Below, in pieces: positions 29,270-42,546 of a DNA stretch of 64,000 nt. A program made the position numbers and the translations under genes. Every line of letters starts with the position of its first letter. The stretch's first letter is position 1. The notes beneath the pieces were generated by a model, which saw only the letters and a list, made by a program, of their open reading frames with translations, did no database searches and was not told the origin of the DNA. The stretch lies in contig NC_087158.1 of NCBI RefSeq assembly GCF_035594125.1, positions 5,506,501-5,570,500 of the forward strand. The letters are read 5' to 3'. This stretch comes from Scylla paramamosain (taxonomy: Eukaryota; Arthropoda; Malacostraca; Decapoda; Portunidae).

Positions 29270-32200
29270 CAATTTCTTTCGTTCGTTATTTTCCTTCTCC
29301 ATAAAGAGTGTTTTTTTGCAAGAATTTTAGCGTTATAGTACAGGAGTAGCCCAATAATCCTCAAAAAATTTTTTTGCAAAGTTTTTTTTTTTTTTTTTCG
29401 TTTTCCATGCTTTAGAACGTTTTGGTGCCTAACACTCAAAAGACACGTTTCTGGAAATGTCGTTTCTATTCGCCATATAAGACGCTTTGGATGCATTTTG
29501 GCGTTTTGGTACCTAACCATGTAAAATACGCTGAAAATAGACGTTTTTAGGAATGTTATTCTGTTTCTTTATATAGAGTGCTATTCATGCGTTTTGGTAC
29601 CTAAGCTTTGGTACCAAAGAACACTCATAATAGACGTCTCTGGTAATGACCTTTCATTTCCCCATATATAAGGTACATTGCCTGCATTTTCCGTTTTTCC
29701 TTGTAAAAAGTACAAAAAAAATTGTTTCTCGTAATGATATTATCTTATCCCTAAAGAGTTTGCATGAGTTTTAGAGTTTTGTTTTTTTATAATTTCAGTA
29801 ACACTGAAAAGACACATATAGGATGATTTCCACTTTTTTTTTTTTTTTTTTTTGCGTTTTCGTGCATAATTCGCTCTAAAACACTAAAAAGATATTTTTC
29901 TAGTAATGTCGTTTCGTTTTCCCATATAGTGATATAGTGAGCTTTACATGGATTTTGGCGGTTTGGTAGTTAATAATGTGAAAAACAATTAAAATACACG
30001 TTTTCGGTAATGTTGTTCTGTTTCTCGATGTAGATATGCTATTCATGCGTTTTAGCTTTTAGTACCTAAGAAGCTCAAAACTCCCTTAATACACTATTCT
30101 CCTAATGTTTTTTTTTTTTATTTTCGTCATATTTGCATGGATTTTTTTTTTCACTTTTTATGTAACAAGCTCAAAAACTTTTAAAATACACGTTTTCGGT
30201 AAAGGTATACTGTTTCTCAATAAATATTTTCTTTTTTTTTCATAGGCTTCAGCATTTTAGAACGTAAGTATCTCCAAATCACCTATGAGACACGTTTTTG
30301 GTAATATTGTTTTATTTCCTTTATAGGGTTTTTCCATGGTTTTTGCCTAACACGCTCATAAACACTCCATAGACTCGTTTCTGTTTTTTTTTATTAATTT
30401 TTTTTTTTTTGCACCATTAGGGTATTTGGATGTTTTTTTTTTTTATATCGTTTTGATACCTATTAATATGAAACACACAAAATATACGTTTTTTGTTATG
30501 TGGTTCTCTTTCTCCATATAGAAAGCTCTTCATTCATATTAGGTTTTAGGTACCTATAAGGTTGATAAATATTTATAACAAAATTCCCTCGTAATATCCT
30601 TTCGTTTCCTTATATAGGACACTTTACATGCATATTGGCATTTTTTTTCTACGTAAGAATCTCCAAAATATTGAAAATACTTTTTTTTCGGTAATATTTT
30701 TTCGGTAATGTTATTTTTATTTATAAATGGTATTTTCAGGCATTATAGAGTTTTGATACGTAAGCAGTTGAAAAAAAAAAAAAAAACACTCAAAAGACAT
30801 GTTTTTCGTAATGCTGTTTTGTATTCACATATAAGGTGCTTTCAATATTTATTTATTTATTTACATATTTATTTATTTATTATTTTCTTTTTAGCGTCTT
30901 GGTGCCTTGAACGCTCATAAACACTCAGGAGACACGTTTTCTTTTCCTATGGCATGCGTTATGGCGTTTCTGTACCCTACTGTAAAAGAAAAAAAACCCC
31001 CTGCAAATACACGTTTTTGGTAATGTTATTCCGTTTGTCAATATAGAGTACTATTCATGTGTTTTAGCGTTTTGATACCTAAAAAGCAGAAAAAAAGCTC
31101 ATAATATACGATTCATGTAATGTCTATTCTTTTCCACATTAAGGATAGTTTGCATGCTTTTTGGAATTTTCTTATGTAACAAGCAGAAAAACTTAAAAAA
31201 TTCTTGATTTTGGTAATAATATTCAGTTTCTCCATAACAAAATATTTTTGCATGCGTTTTAGCATTTTGGAACATAAGAATTTCTAAAACACTCAAGAGA
31301 CACGTTTTTGGTGATTTCCATGCTTTTTACCGCTTTGGTAACTAACAAGTATTTTGATAGGTAATAAAAAAAACTCAAAAGATAAGTTTTTCGTCATGTA
31401 ATCCCATTTACAGTGATTTCTATGATTTTTTTTTACGTTTTTGTTCCTAACACTATCAACAAACACTCAAAAAACATGTTTCTGGTAATTTTGTTCGTTT
31501 CCCCATATACGTGGCTTTCCATGAATTTCGGCCTTTTGGTATTTACTTATATGAAAATCACTCAAAATGCACTTTTTTTTTTTAGTAATGTTGTGCTGTT
31601 TCTAAATATAGAGCGCCATTCATGTATTTTCTTTCTTTTCATATAGAGTGTTATTCATGCGTTTTAGAGTTTTGATAACAAACAAGAAACACTCATAATA
31701 CACGTTTCTCATAATGTCTTTTTGTTTACGCATATAGGATACTTTGCATGCTTTTTTTGCGTTTTTGTGCGTAATAAGCTCAAAAACATTCAAAATACTT
31801 GTTTTTGGTAACATTATTCTATTTGTACATAAAAGGTGTTTTTACTTGCGTTTTAGCCTTTCCGTATGTAAGGAGGTGAAAAACACTCAAAACACGTTTT
31901 TGGTAATGTTTTCTATTCGTATATAGGGTGCTTTCCATGCTTTTAACATTTTTCTGTGTAACCTGCAGACAAAAAATCAAAATATACTTTTCTTGTCTTT
32001 CATTTAGTTTCCCCATGAAAAAGGCTAACAATGTGAGTATCTATCATTGTGAAAAACACTCAATTTACACGTTTAGGAACGTTGTTGTTTCTTCGTATAG
32101 AGGGATCTTAATGCGTTTTCGTGTTTGGTACTAAAAAAGCTAAAAATCCCAACCCTAATACACGTTTTTCATGTAATTTCGTTTCTTAATATAGGGTATA

Positions 32201-32431
32201 ACTCACGTATTTTGGCGTTTTTCTACGTAAGCACCTCAAAAACACTGGAAAATAGTTGTTATTGGTAATGTTATTGTTTCTCCATAAACAATCATAAAAC
32301 ACTTTTGTGTTAATATCGTTTCGCTTCCCAATATCAGTTAATTTGCATGCATTTTGGCGTTGTGTTACCTAACAAGCTCAAAACTTTCAAAACTTCCGTT
32401 TTTAGTAATGTAATTCTTTTTCCTCATACAG

Positions 32432-32520
32432 GGTATTTTGCACGCGTTTTAACTCTTTGGTACATAAGAGGCTCAAAAAGCCTCTTACGTACCAAAGAGT
32501 TAAAACGCGTGCAAAATACC
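32432..32520. repeat. long inverted repeat / hairpin, 41-bp stem
   Basis: The left arm 32432-32472 and right arm 32480-32520 are exact reverse complements except for one base (ACATAAG against CTTACGT), with the 7-nt loop TCAAAAA. The stem covers the boxes GTATTTTGCACGCGTTTTAA and TCTTTGGTACATAAGAGGC. It is the longest fold-back seen here, and its near-identity implies a recent origin or correction between the arms. Confidence 0.93.
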
Positions 32521-33730
32521 TCAAAAGACACTTAAAAGACACTTTTATAATAATGCCCTTTAGCGTTTTGGTACCTAACAACCTCAAAAATACTCAATAC
32601 ACATTTTTGGTAATGTTGCTTTGTTTCTTCATATAGGGTGCTTTGTATGCATTTTTGCATTTTGGTACCTAATATGAGGAAGAATACTCATAATAAAAGT
32701 TTTGGTAATGTTCTATTTCTCTATATAGAGTGCTATTCATGTGTTTAAGCGTGTTGGTACATAAAAAGCTGAAAAAACACTCATAATAGAAGTTTCTGTT
32801 AATATCGTTTTGTTTCCCAATGTCCGGTGATTTTCATGCATTTTGGTGTTTTGTTACCTAACATGCTCTAAAAAATCTCAAAGTACACTTTTTGCCAATG
32901 TTTTTCTGTTTCTCCATGAAGAGTGTTTTGTATGCGTTTCAGTGTTTTGGTAAGTAAGAAGCTGAGAGATACTCAAAACACAATTTTTTTGTAATGTTTG
33001 CTTTTCCCATACAGGATGCTCTGCATGCACTTTAGCATTTTGATACCTAACAAGCTCAAAATTATTGTTAATACACATTTTTGGTAATGTTGTTTTATTT
33101 CTTCATATAGGGTGCTTTGCATGAACTTTACCGTTTTGGTACCTTACAAACTCAAAAATATTCATAATACACGTTATTGGTGATATTGTTCTGTTTTTCC
33201 ATATATTGTGCTATTCACGTGTTTTAGCATTTTCTTACCTATGAAGTTCAAAAACACTTATAATACATATTTATGTAATATCGTTTCGTTTCTCAGTATG
33301 TATTGCATTTATTTTGGCGTTCTCGTACCTAACAAGCTCAAAACTTTCAATACACCCGTTTTTGGTAATGCTGTTCTGTTTCTTCATAAATGGTGTTATC
33401 CATGCATTTTAGCACGTTTGGTACGTAAGAAACTCAAAAAAGTTTGAAAAGACACATTTTTAATAATATTCTTTTCTTTTCCCAAATGGAGTGTTCTCCA
33501 AGGATTTAATCTAATATGCTCAAAACTCCCAAATGACACGTTTCTGTTAAAGTCATTCCGTTACCCAATTGAGGGTGTTTTGCATGCTTATTGGTGTTTT
33601 GTTACCTAAGGAGCTTAGAAACTCTAAAAATGCATGTTTTTGGTAATGTTCTTTTTCTCCATAAAGGTTATTTTCTATGCGTTTTAGCGTTTTGTTACGT
33701 AAGGAACTAAAAAATATGATTATTATCTTA

Positions 33731-36700
33731 TTGAGAAACCTAACAACATTACCGAAAACTTGTGTGTGTTTAGTATTTTCCAGCTGGTTAGATACTAGAA
33801 CGATATTTACAGAAAACGTGCCATTTGGATGTTTTTGAGCATATTAAGCACCAAAACTCTAAAACGCATGAAAAATACCCTACATGGGAAAACAAAATAA
33901 CATTATCATCGTGTGTATTTTGAGGGTTATCTTCTTATGTAACAAAACGCTAAAACGCGCGAATATTTATATATATGGAGAAACAGAATAATTTTACCAA
34001 AAACCTACTGTGAGTGTTTTTCTTTGTGTTTTGGTACCAAAACCCCAAAATGCATACAAAATGCATTTTGGATACAAAAACGTGCATAATGATTTTTTTT
34101 TTAAGCTCCTAACATACCAAAAAAGTTAAAACATGCGAAACGCTCTTTATGGAGAAACAGAGCAACGTTGCCAAAAACGTGTTTTGAATTTTTTTTTTTT
34201 TTTTTCCAACATGCTGAGTACCAAAATAACAAAACACATGCAAAGCATCCTATTTGAGGTAACGAAACGGCATTCCCAGAGATGTGTCATTTCTGTGTTT
34301 TTTTTAGCATATTAGCCACAAAAAAGCTATAAAAACATTGAAAACACTCTTTATCAAAAACACGTCTTTTGAGTGTTTTTGAGCTTCTTCCGAACCAAAA
34401 GGCTAAAACAGTGTAACACTGTTTATAGAGAAACAAAACAACATTACCAAAAAATGTGTTTCTTCATTGTTTTTGGGCTTGTTAGGTAATAAAACACCAA
34501 AGTCCATGATAATCACCCGATATGGGGAAACGAAACGATATTAGCAGAAACGTGTGTTATAATTGTTTTTCAACTTCTTCAGTAACAAAACGCTAAAAAC
34601 ACGTGAATATCACTATATTGAGAAACAGAACAGCATCATCAAAACTTGTATTATGAGTGCTTTTCTCAATGTTAGGTAATATTAACGCCGTTTTTCAGCT
34701 TCTTATGTAACGAAATGCTAAAACACGTAAATAGCATTCTACATGAAGAAACAGAACATCATTACGAAAAACGTGTATTATGGGTGCTTTTCCCCATGTT
34801 AGGGACCAAAACGCCAAAATACATATAAAGCACCCTATGTGAAGAAACAGAACGACATGATCACAAACATGTATTATGAATATTTTTGAGTTTGTTAGTT
34901 ACCAAAATGCCAAAGTACATGCAAAGCATCCTATAGAAGAAGAGAGAGAAAAAAAAAAACATATCTTTTGAGTGTTTTTCAGCTTCGTACCCACCGAAAC
35001 TCTAAAAGTGATGCAAAACGCACTTTACTGAGAAATAGAACATTAACAAAAACGTGTGTTTTAAGTGTTTTTAAGTTAGGTACCAAAACGACAGAATGCA
35101 TGTAGAATACCTTGTCTGGAGTAACTAAAAGATAGTACCTGCAACGTGCCATTTGGGAATTTTTCGAGGAAATTAGGCAACAAAAAGCTAAAAAGCATGG
35201 AAATAGCTCTATATGAGAAAAGAAAACAACATTTTCAAAAACGTTTCTTTTTAGTGTTTTTGAGCGTACAAAACGCTAAAATGTGAGCAAAGAAACATTT
35301 ATGGGAAACTTTAGCAAAAAATTCTTATTTCAGTGTCTTTTAACTTGTTAGGTACTAGACCCCATATTGCATGCAAAGAACCCTATTTAAGGAAACGAAA
35401 CGATATTAACAGAAACGTGTATTATGAGTTTTTTTTATTTTTATTATTTTATGTACCAAAACGCTAAAATAAGTGAATATTACTCTATATGAGAGAGAGA
35501 AGAAAAAAAACATTAAAACCAGTAGCAAAACCACCAGAAACTTGTCATTTAGGTGTTTTGAGCGTATTAGGCAGCAAAACGCTAAAAAAATCAAGGAAAA
35601 CACCCTATATGGGAAAACAAGATAACATTAACAAAATCGAGTGTTTTTGAGCTTCTTACGTACCAAAACGATAAAAGGCGTCCAAAACAATATTAGGAAA
35701 AAACCTATGTTCTGAGATTTTTTTAGCTTGTTAGGTAACAAAACTCCAAAATGTATGCAAATTACCATATATAGGTAAAAGAAACGATATTAACATAAAG
35801 GTGTATTATGTCTTTTTCAGCTTCATAGATACCAAAAGTCTAAAACACGTGAATAATACTATATTTGCAGAAACAAAACAACATTACCAAAAGCGTACTT
35901 TATGAGTTTTTTTCCCCATGATAGGTACCAAAACGCCTAAAAGCATAGTGAACACCATACATAAAAAAAAAAAAAAAAAAACAGACCAACATTACGAAAA
36001 ACTTGTATGCTGAGTGTTTTTGAGCTTGTTAGATACAAAAAACACCAAAGTGCATGCAAGACAACCTGTATAGGAAAAGCAATCAATATTAACAAAAACT
36101 TGTCTTTTGAGTGTTTTTCAGTTTCTTACGTACTAAAACTCTAAAACGCATGAAAAACACCCTTTATGGAGAAAGAGGACAACATTACTATAAACGCGTG
36201 TTTTGAGAGTTTTCCCGATCATTAGCTACCAAAATTCCAAAATGCAGACAGCACACTATTTGATGTAAAGAAATTATATTACCGGAAACGTGTTATTTGA
36301 GTGTTTTGACCATATTAGAAACCAACCCCACAAAAAAAAAAGAAAAAGGACATGGAAAACACTCTATATAGGGAAAAAAATATAACATCGAAAACGTGTC
36401 TTTTGAATGTTTTTGAGCTTCTTACGTACCGAATTTCTAAAAAGCGTGCAAAACATCCTTTATGGTGAAATAGAACATTACCAAAAATGTGTGTTTTGAG
36501 TGCTTTTGAGCTTGTTGGGTACGAAAACGCCAAACTGCACACAAATTAACGGACATTGAGAAGCGAAAAGTTATTAAGAAAAAATATTATTATGAGTGTT
36601 TTTCAACATCTTATGTACGAAAACACTAAAACACGTGAATATCACTCTATATGGAGAAAAAAGCATTAACCAAACAAATGGGCTTTTTCCTCATGTTAGG

Positions 36701-36814
36701 TGCGACAATCTATACAGAATACCATAAATAAAAAACAGAACAACATTACCAAAAACGTATATTATAAGAGTTTTTGAGCTTCTTAGGTAATAAAATACTG
36801 AAACACGTGATTAG
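33731..36814 (+). repeat. satellite, orientation A
   Basis: The direction changes near 33720-33745, where a B monomer ending TTACGTAAGGAACTAAAAAA meets TTATTGAGAAACCTAACAAC. About 32 A monomers follow, with boxes such as GAGTGTTTTTGAGCTTCTTC and AGAAACAGAACAACATTACC. No gene is seen. Confidence 0.8.
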
Positions 36815-37325
36815 CACATCCATTTAGGCGTTTTGGTTTCTAAAAAGCTGGAAAACGCTTAAATCATACGTTTTTGGTAATGTCTCCCGATAAAGGCTAT
36901 TGTGCACGCGTTTTAGCATTTTGGAACGTAAGAAGCTCAAAAACACTCAAAAGACACCATTTTGATAAAGTTGTTTTGATTTTTATATAGAATGTCTTCC
37001 ATGCTCTTTAGAGTTTTGGTGCCTAACGCTGAAAAGCCCCGAAATAACATTTTTTTCTGGGAATGTCGTCTCTTTACCCTATAGAGGGTGAAATGAATGA
37101 ATTTTTGCGCATTGGTACGTAATAAGCTGAAAAACATTCATAATCCACGTTTTTGGCAATATTATTCTGTTTCTCCATGAAGTTTCTTTTCTATGCATTA
37201 TAGTGTTTTGGTACGTAAAAAGCTGAAAACACTCAAAAGACACGTTTTTGTTTGTTTCTCCAGTATAGCTTACTTTGCATGCACTTTGGCGTTTTCGAAA
37301 ACACTAGTAATACATGTTTTTGTAC
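36815..37325 (-). repeat. inverted satellite segment (orientation B), about 0.5 kb
   Basis: Five B monomers between A blocks, beginning TTTAGGCGTTTTGGTTTC and ending at TTTTTGTACCCTAAATGAGG. The length, one pentamer, suggests inversion of a single higher-order unit. Confidence 0.8.
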
Positions 37326-40189
37326 CCTAAATGAGGAAAGAAAACGCGATTTCCAGAAAAGTGCCTTCTGAATGTCTATTGGCGTGCTAGGCACCAAAAC
37401 GCTAAAAAGCATGGAAAGCACCCTATAAAGGAAAACAAAACAACTTAACCAAAAACGTTAAATCGCATGAAAAAAAAAAAAAAAAAAAACATGGAGAAAT
37501 AATATTATCAAAAACAAATATTTCGAGTGTTTTTGAGTTAGTTAAGTAGAAAAACGCCAAAATGTATATATAGTATCTTAAATGGGAAAATGAAAAGACG
37601 TTCCTAAAATGTGTACTACTGTTTTTTTTTTTTAACTTATTAGGTACGAAGTCGCTAAAATGCATGAATAACACTCTATATGAAATAACATTACCAAAAA
37701 CGTATATTTTCAGTGTTTTCACATTGTTATGAATGAAAACGCCATAATGCATGTAAAGCCCCCTATTTGGGGAAAGGAAACGAGATTTCAGAAACGTGTC
37801 TAAAATGTGTTCTTCAGCGTGTTAGGTACAAAAATGCTAAAAAAGGATACAAATCACCTGATATGGGAATACAAAACAATATTAAGAAAACGTTTCTTTT
37901 GAGTGTCTTACGTACCAAAACAATAAAAAAAAGACATAGAAAACATCCTTTATGGAGAAACAGAATAACATTACCAAAAACAAGTATTTTTAATGTTTTA
38001 TAAGATTGTTACGTAAAAAAACGCCTAAATGAATCGAAAATACCCTATGTGGGAAAAATCAAAAGACATTACGAGAAACGTGTATTATGAGTGTTTTTGA
38101 CCTTCTTAGTATCAAAAGGGTAAAACGCATGAATAACGCTCTATATGGAGAAAAAAAACAATATTGCCAAAAAAAAAAAAACGTGCATTTTGAGTGTTAT
38201 GACATTGTTAGTTACCAAAAAGCCAAAATTCATGCAAAGACCCATATATAGATATATGAAACGACATTAAAAACGCATGAAAATACCCTATATGGAGAAA
38301 CAGAATACATTTACCAAAAACGTGTATTTTGAGTGTCTTTGAGCTTATGTACAAAATTGCCTATCATCAAACAAAACACCCTGCATATGGAAATGAAAGG
38401 ACATTACGAGAAACGTTTGTTATGTTTTTTTTTTCCTTTTATTACTCTCTTAAGTACCAAATCAGTAAAAAGCTTCAATAGTGCTCTGAAGAAAAAAAAA
38501 CAAACTTCCCAAAAACGTGTATTTTTTTACATTGATAATTACCAAAATGCCAACATGCATGTAAAGCAACCTATATGAAGAAATGAAACGAAATCACTAG
38601 AAACTTGTCTTTTATTATTTTTTGAGCGTGTTAGGCACCAAATCAGTAAGAAGCAACGAAATCACCCTATAGGGGAATACAAAACTACTAAAACGTCTCT
38701 TTAGAGTGTTTTTTTAGGTTCTTACGTACTAAAATGTCAAAATACATGCAAACACCCTGTTAGGTACCAAAGCACCAAAAAGAGCCTATATGAGGAAATG
38801 AAAGGACATGACAAAAAACGTGTATTATGAGTTTTTTTCAGCTTCTTAGGTACCAAAACGCTAAAATAAATGAGAAGCACACTGTATAGAAAAAGAGAAA
38901 AACATTACCAAAATCGTGTAATTTGAATGTTTTTTTTCACATTGTCAGGTAGCAAAACACCATAATGCTTGCTCGCTATACGAGAAAATTAAACAACAAT
39001 GTAAGAAATATGTTTTTATGTGTTTTTCAGCGTGTTAGGCACGAAAACGCTAAATAGCATGGAAAGCACTTTATATAGAAATGCAAAATAACATTACTAA
39101 AAGCGTGTCTTTTAAGTGTTTTAAACTTATAGAAAAACCTTACCAAAAACGTGTATTTTGAGTCTTTTTCAGTCTGTTACGTACATCAACTTAAAAATGC
39201 ATGTAAAGCACCCTGTATGTGGAAATGATAGGACATTACGAGAAACGTGCATTATCAGTGTTTTGAGTCTCTTAGGTACCAAACACTAAACCGCCTGAAT
39301 GAAAATTGAATATATCCTATATCTCTTAATGGAGAAACAGAACATCACCAAAAATGTGTTTTTTAGTGTTTTTTTTTTTTTTACCTTGTTACGTACCAAA
39401 ACTTCAAAAAACATACGAAGCATCCTATATGGGGAAATAGAAAGACATTAGGAGAAACAAGTTTTGTTAGTGTTTTTGAGCTTCCTAAATACCAAAACGC
39501 TAAAACGCATGAATAGCACCCTATATAGAAAAAAGGAACAACATTAACTAAAACCTTTATTTTGAGCGTTTTCCACATTATGTAGCAAAACATCATAATG
39601 CATGCAGATCCCTATATGAAGAAGCAAAACTATATTACAGGAAACGTGTCTTTTGAGTGTTTACTTGAGTGTTAGGAATCAAAATGCTAAAAAGCATTGA
39701 AAGCACCCTATTTGGCGATATAAAATAACATTACCAAGAAAGTATCTTTAGAGTGTTTTTGACCTTCTTATGTCCAAAATCGCTGAAACGCATGCAAAAA
39801 CAACCTTTATGGAGAAACAGAATAACATTACGAGAAAAGTGTATTATGAGAGATTCTGAGCTTTTTAGGTACCAAGACTCAAAAACACATAATTAGCACT
39901 TTATATGGGAAAATAACTCTACCGAAAACTTTTACTTAAACTCCTTTTATCATATTGTTAAGTACCAAAAGACAAAATGCATTGGAACCCCCTTTATCGG
40001 GAAACGAAACGACATTATCATCAACGTGCCTTTTCAATGTTTTTCAACGTGTTAGACACCAGAACGCTAAAAAGCATGGAAAGCACTCTACAAAGGAATA
40101 CAAAACAACATTACTAAAAACGTGTTTTATAGGTTCTTATGTACAGAAACGCTAAAACCCATGCAAAACACCCTTTATGGAGAAGCGAA
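37326..40189 (+). repeat. satellite, orientation A
   Basis: About 30 A monomers with subtype order, some shortened (near 38330 and 38750). Text such as CACCCTTTATGGAGAA runs directly into the old LINE at about 40190. No gene is seen. Confidence 0.8.
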
Positions 40190-42262
40190 ATAAATATTTC
40201 GTTGATAAATTACATTCAGGACAGTTAGGGAACATCCCTTACAGAAGAAAAAGATCGCAGAAGAATGATCCTAAATGGATGACTGAGGTTAAAACACTAC
40301 ATACATGTAGGGCGAAGGAGAAGTATATATGAGATTAAAGACAGGGGAAGTGGTTTTAAGGCCATAATATAATGAATTAGAAAAGTCAGGAGTTTAACAA
40401 GGAAAGCTAAAAATAGTTATGAATTAAAGGTAGCCAGCCAAGCGAAGATGGACCTCAAGGGATTTTATCAGGGATATAAGACGAAGAATAGAGAAACAAT
40501 AGTTCCTTAAAGACAGCAGAATGGAACCTGCTTAGTTGTTGAGAGGAGATTAGTAAAATTGTGAGCGAGTATTTTTTAATTATCTTTGCCCAGGAAAACA
40601 TGCAGGATTTGCCGAATAGTGACAAGATATTTAGAGTAGAAGAGAATGAGAAGCTGACAGATATTACCATAACTAAAAGAGATAAAGGAACAGGAGATAG
40701 ATAAGTTGAAAAGTTCAAGTCACCAGGACCAGATGAAATATATTTCACAGTATTTAAGGAAAGGAAAAAGGTTATAAGTAATCCTTAAGAAATCACTTTA
40801 GTCATGTGAGGTATCGGTAATTTGGAGGCAGGCGAATATAGTACCTACCTTTAAGAAAGGAGAAAAAACTTTAACGTCTAACCTGTCAGCTTAACTTCTG
40901 TTGAATGTAAAAAAATGGATTCAATAATAGCGAAGAACATTTAAGAGCATTTAGACAAACATAACTTGATAACTCAGTTACAGCACGGCTTCTGGAATGG
41001 GGAGTCTTACCTGAGAAACTTGGTAAGTTTATACAGTAAGGTTTACAAGGCGGCAGATAATGATGATAGTTATGGCATCCTATATCAGGACTTTAGTAAA
41101 GCGTTTGACAAGGTACCCCATCAAAGGCTACTGAGAAATGTTAGGGCACACGAGAGAGATGAGGTGTTTAGATTGGATAAGGTCATGGCTAAGCGTCAGG
41201 CGACAGAGTGTTGTAATAAACGGCTCTAAATCGGAGTGGGGTCAAGTAATTAGTGGGGTGACAAAGGGATTATTAGTATTAGGGCCGATGTTGTTTGTAA
41301 TATATGTCAATTTCTTGGATAGTGGAATTAGTAGTGTTGTTGTAGTAGTGTTGTAAATTTGCGGATGACACGAGAATATGTAGATTAATTAGGTCAGAAT
41401 CGCATACCATCGCCTTGCAGGCAGATTTGAATAGGTTGAACGAATGGACAGACAGATGGCAAATGCAGTTTAATGTCAACAAATGCAAAGCACTTAGCGT
41501 AAGTAGAAGAAACACACACACTAGTTACACAATGAACAACCAAGTTCTGGTAGGTTCAGGGTAAGTAAAAGATTTGAGATTTAAGGTTATATCTGAACTC
41601 CGTCTAAGAAAGCAATGGAAAGAGGCCAGAAACAAAGCAAATAGTGTATTATGATTCATTTTCAGGAGTGCTAAAAGTAGAACTCCCAAAGTAATACTAA
41701 AGTTACATTTGGCGCTGGTCAGACTTCATCTAGACTACGCTGTCCAATTCTGGTCACCACATCACAGGAAGGATAAAGGTCTATTAGAATCAGTACAAAA
41801 GAAAATGACTAAAAGGATACAGGGGATGAGGAGTATTCCTTACGAAGCGATATTCAAGCTGCTAAATTTACATTCTTTAAAGAGACGTAGGTTAAGATTG
41901 GACCTAATAGAAGTCTTTTAGTGGTATATGGGTTATAATAAAGGGAACATAAGGAAAATTCTTAGAATCTGTAAATATGATAGAACAAGAAAAACGGGTT
42001 CAAGCCTAAAAACTTGATGTTAAAAAAGGAGACAGGAAGGAATTGGTTCTCAAATAGAGTAGTAGATGATTGGAACGGACGTAGTAATCAAGCTGTTAGT
42101 GCTGAGGCATTTGGGAACAGTAAGAGAAAATTACACATTTATGGATGGGGATGATAGGTGGAAATAGGTAGGCATATTTCATACAACTACTGCCACTTGT
42201 AGGCCTGATGCCTTCTTGCAGATTTACTTATTTCTTATTTCTTATGTTCTTATGTTCTTATT
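40190..42262 (+). mobile_element. decayed CR1/L2-like LINE, 5'-truncated
   Basis: About 2.07 kb of non-satellite sequence with broken RT coding text and a 3' tail of TTCTTATG octamers (42233-42262). It is inserted between CACCCTTTATGGAGAAGCG and ATTACCAAAAGCG of an A monomer. Short-unit 3' tails in place of poly(A) are typical of CR1-group elements. The 5' end lies in the endonuclease-RT linker, where AATGATCCTAAATGGATGAC gives a NDPKWM-like start. Many stops and indels make it much older than the three poly(A)-tailed copies. Confidence 0.85.
40600..42170 (+). pseudogene. CR1/L2-like reverse transcriptase remnant
   Basis: Fragments of one RT are readable across several frames. A KSPGPDEI motif lies near 40715. 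The open piece 40966-41229 carries QHGF and motif A QDFSKAFDKVPHQRLL (about 41090-41130). A second frame has WGQVISGVTKG with LGPMLFVIYVN (near 41250-41310). The catalytic FADD is encoded at 41358-41369. The thumb and C-terminal piece 41709-41921 has LVRLHLDYAVQFWSPHHRKD and SLKRRRLRLDLIEVF. At least four frame changes and several stops separate these pieces. A GTT/GTA slippage run just before FADD is one visible cause. It is not functional. Confidence 0.85.
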
Positions 42263-42440
42263 ACCAAAAGCGTGAATTTTCAGTGTTTTTCAGCTATTAC
42301 GTGAAAAAAAAGCCAAAATGTATGCAAAGCACTCTATATGAAGAAAAAGAGCGACATTACGAGACACGTGCATAATGAATATTTTTGAGATTCTTAGGTA
42401 ATAAAACGCTAAAACTCATGAAAAACACTCTTAATTGAGA
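42263..42440 (+). repeat. satellite, orientation A, between two LINEs
   Basis: Two A monomers. The second ends AACTCATGAAAAACACTC followed by TTAATTGAGA, wording typical of the 1.1-kb units further right. It lacks their 57-bp private insertion, having the short GAGATTCTTAGG form. It may represent the ancestral state at the edge of the 1.1-kb domain. Confidence 0.75.
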
Positions 42441-42546
42441 TTTTTTTTTTTTTTATGTAGGAAGGATACTTGCCAAGGGCAACAAAAATCTAATAAAAAA
42501 AAATGCCCATTGAAATGCCAGTCCCTTAAAAGGATCAAAGCAGTGG

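Noticed and set aside
32432..32520. Rho-independent terminator
   Set aside because: No bacterial context and no T-run after the stem; the arms are satellite boxes in inverse order.
36300..36370. tRNA or small RNA genes in the satellite
   Set aside because: No cloverleaf, A/B box pair or conserved RNA sequence was recognised in any gap; hairpins found are satellite fold-backs.
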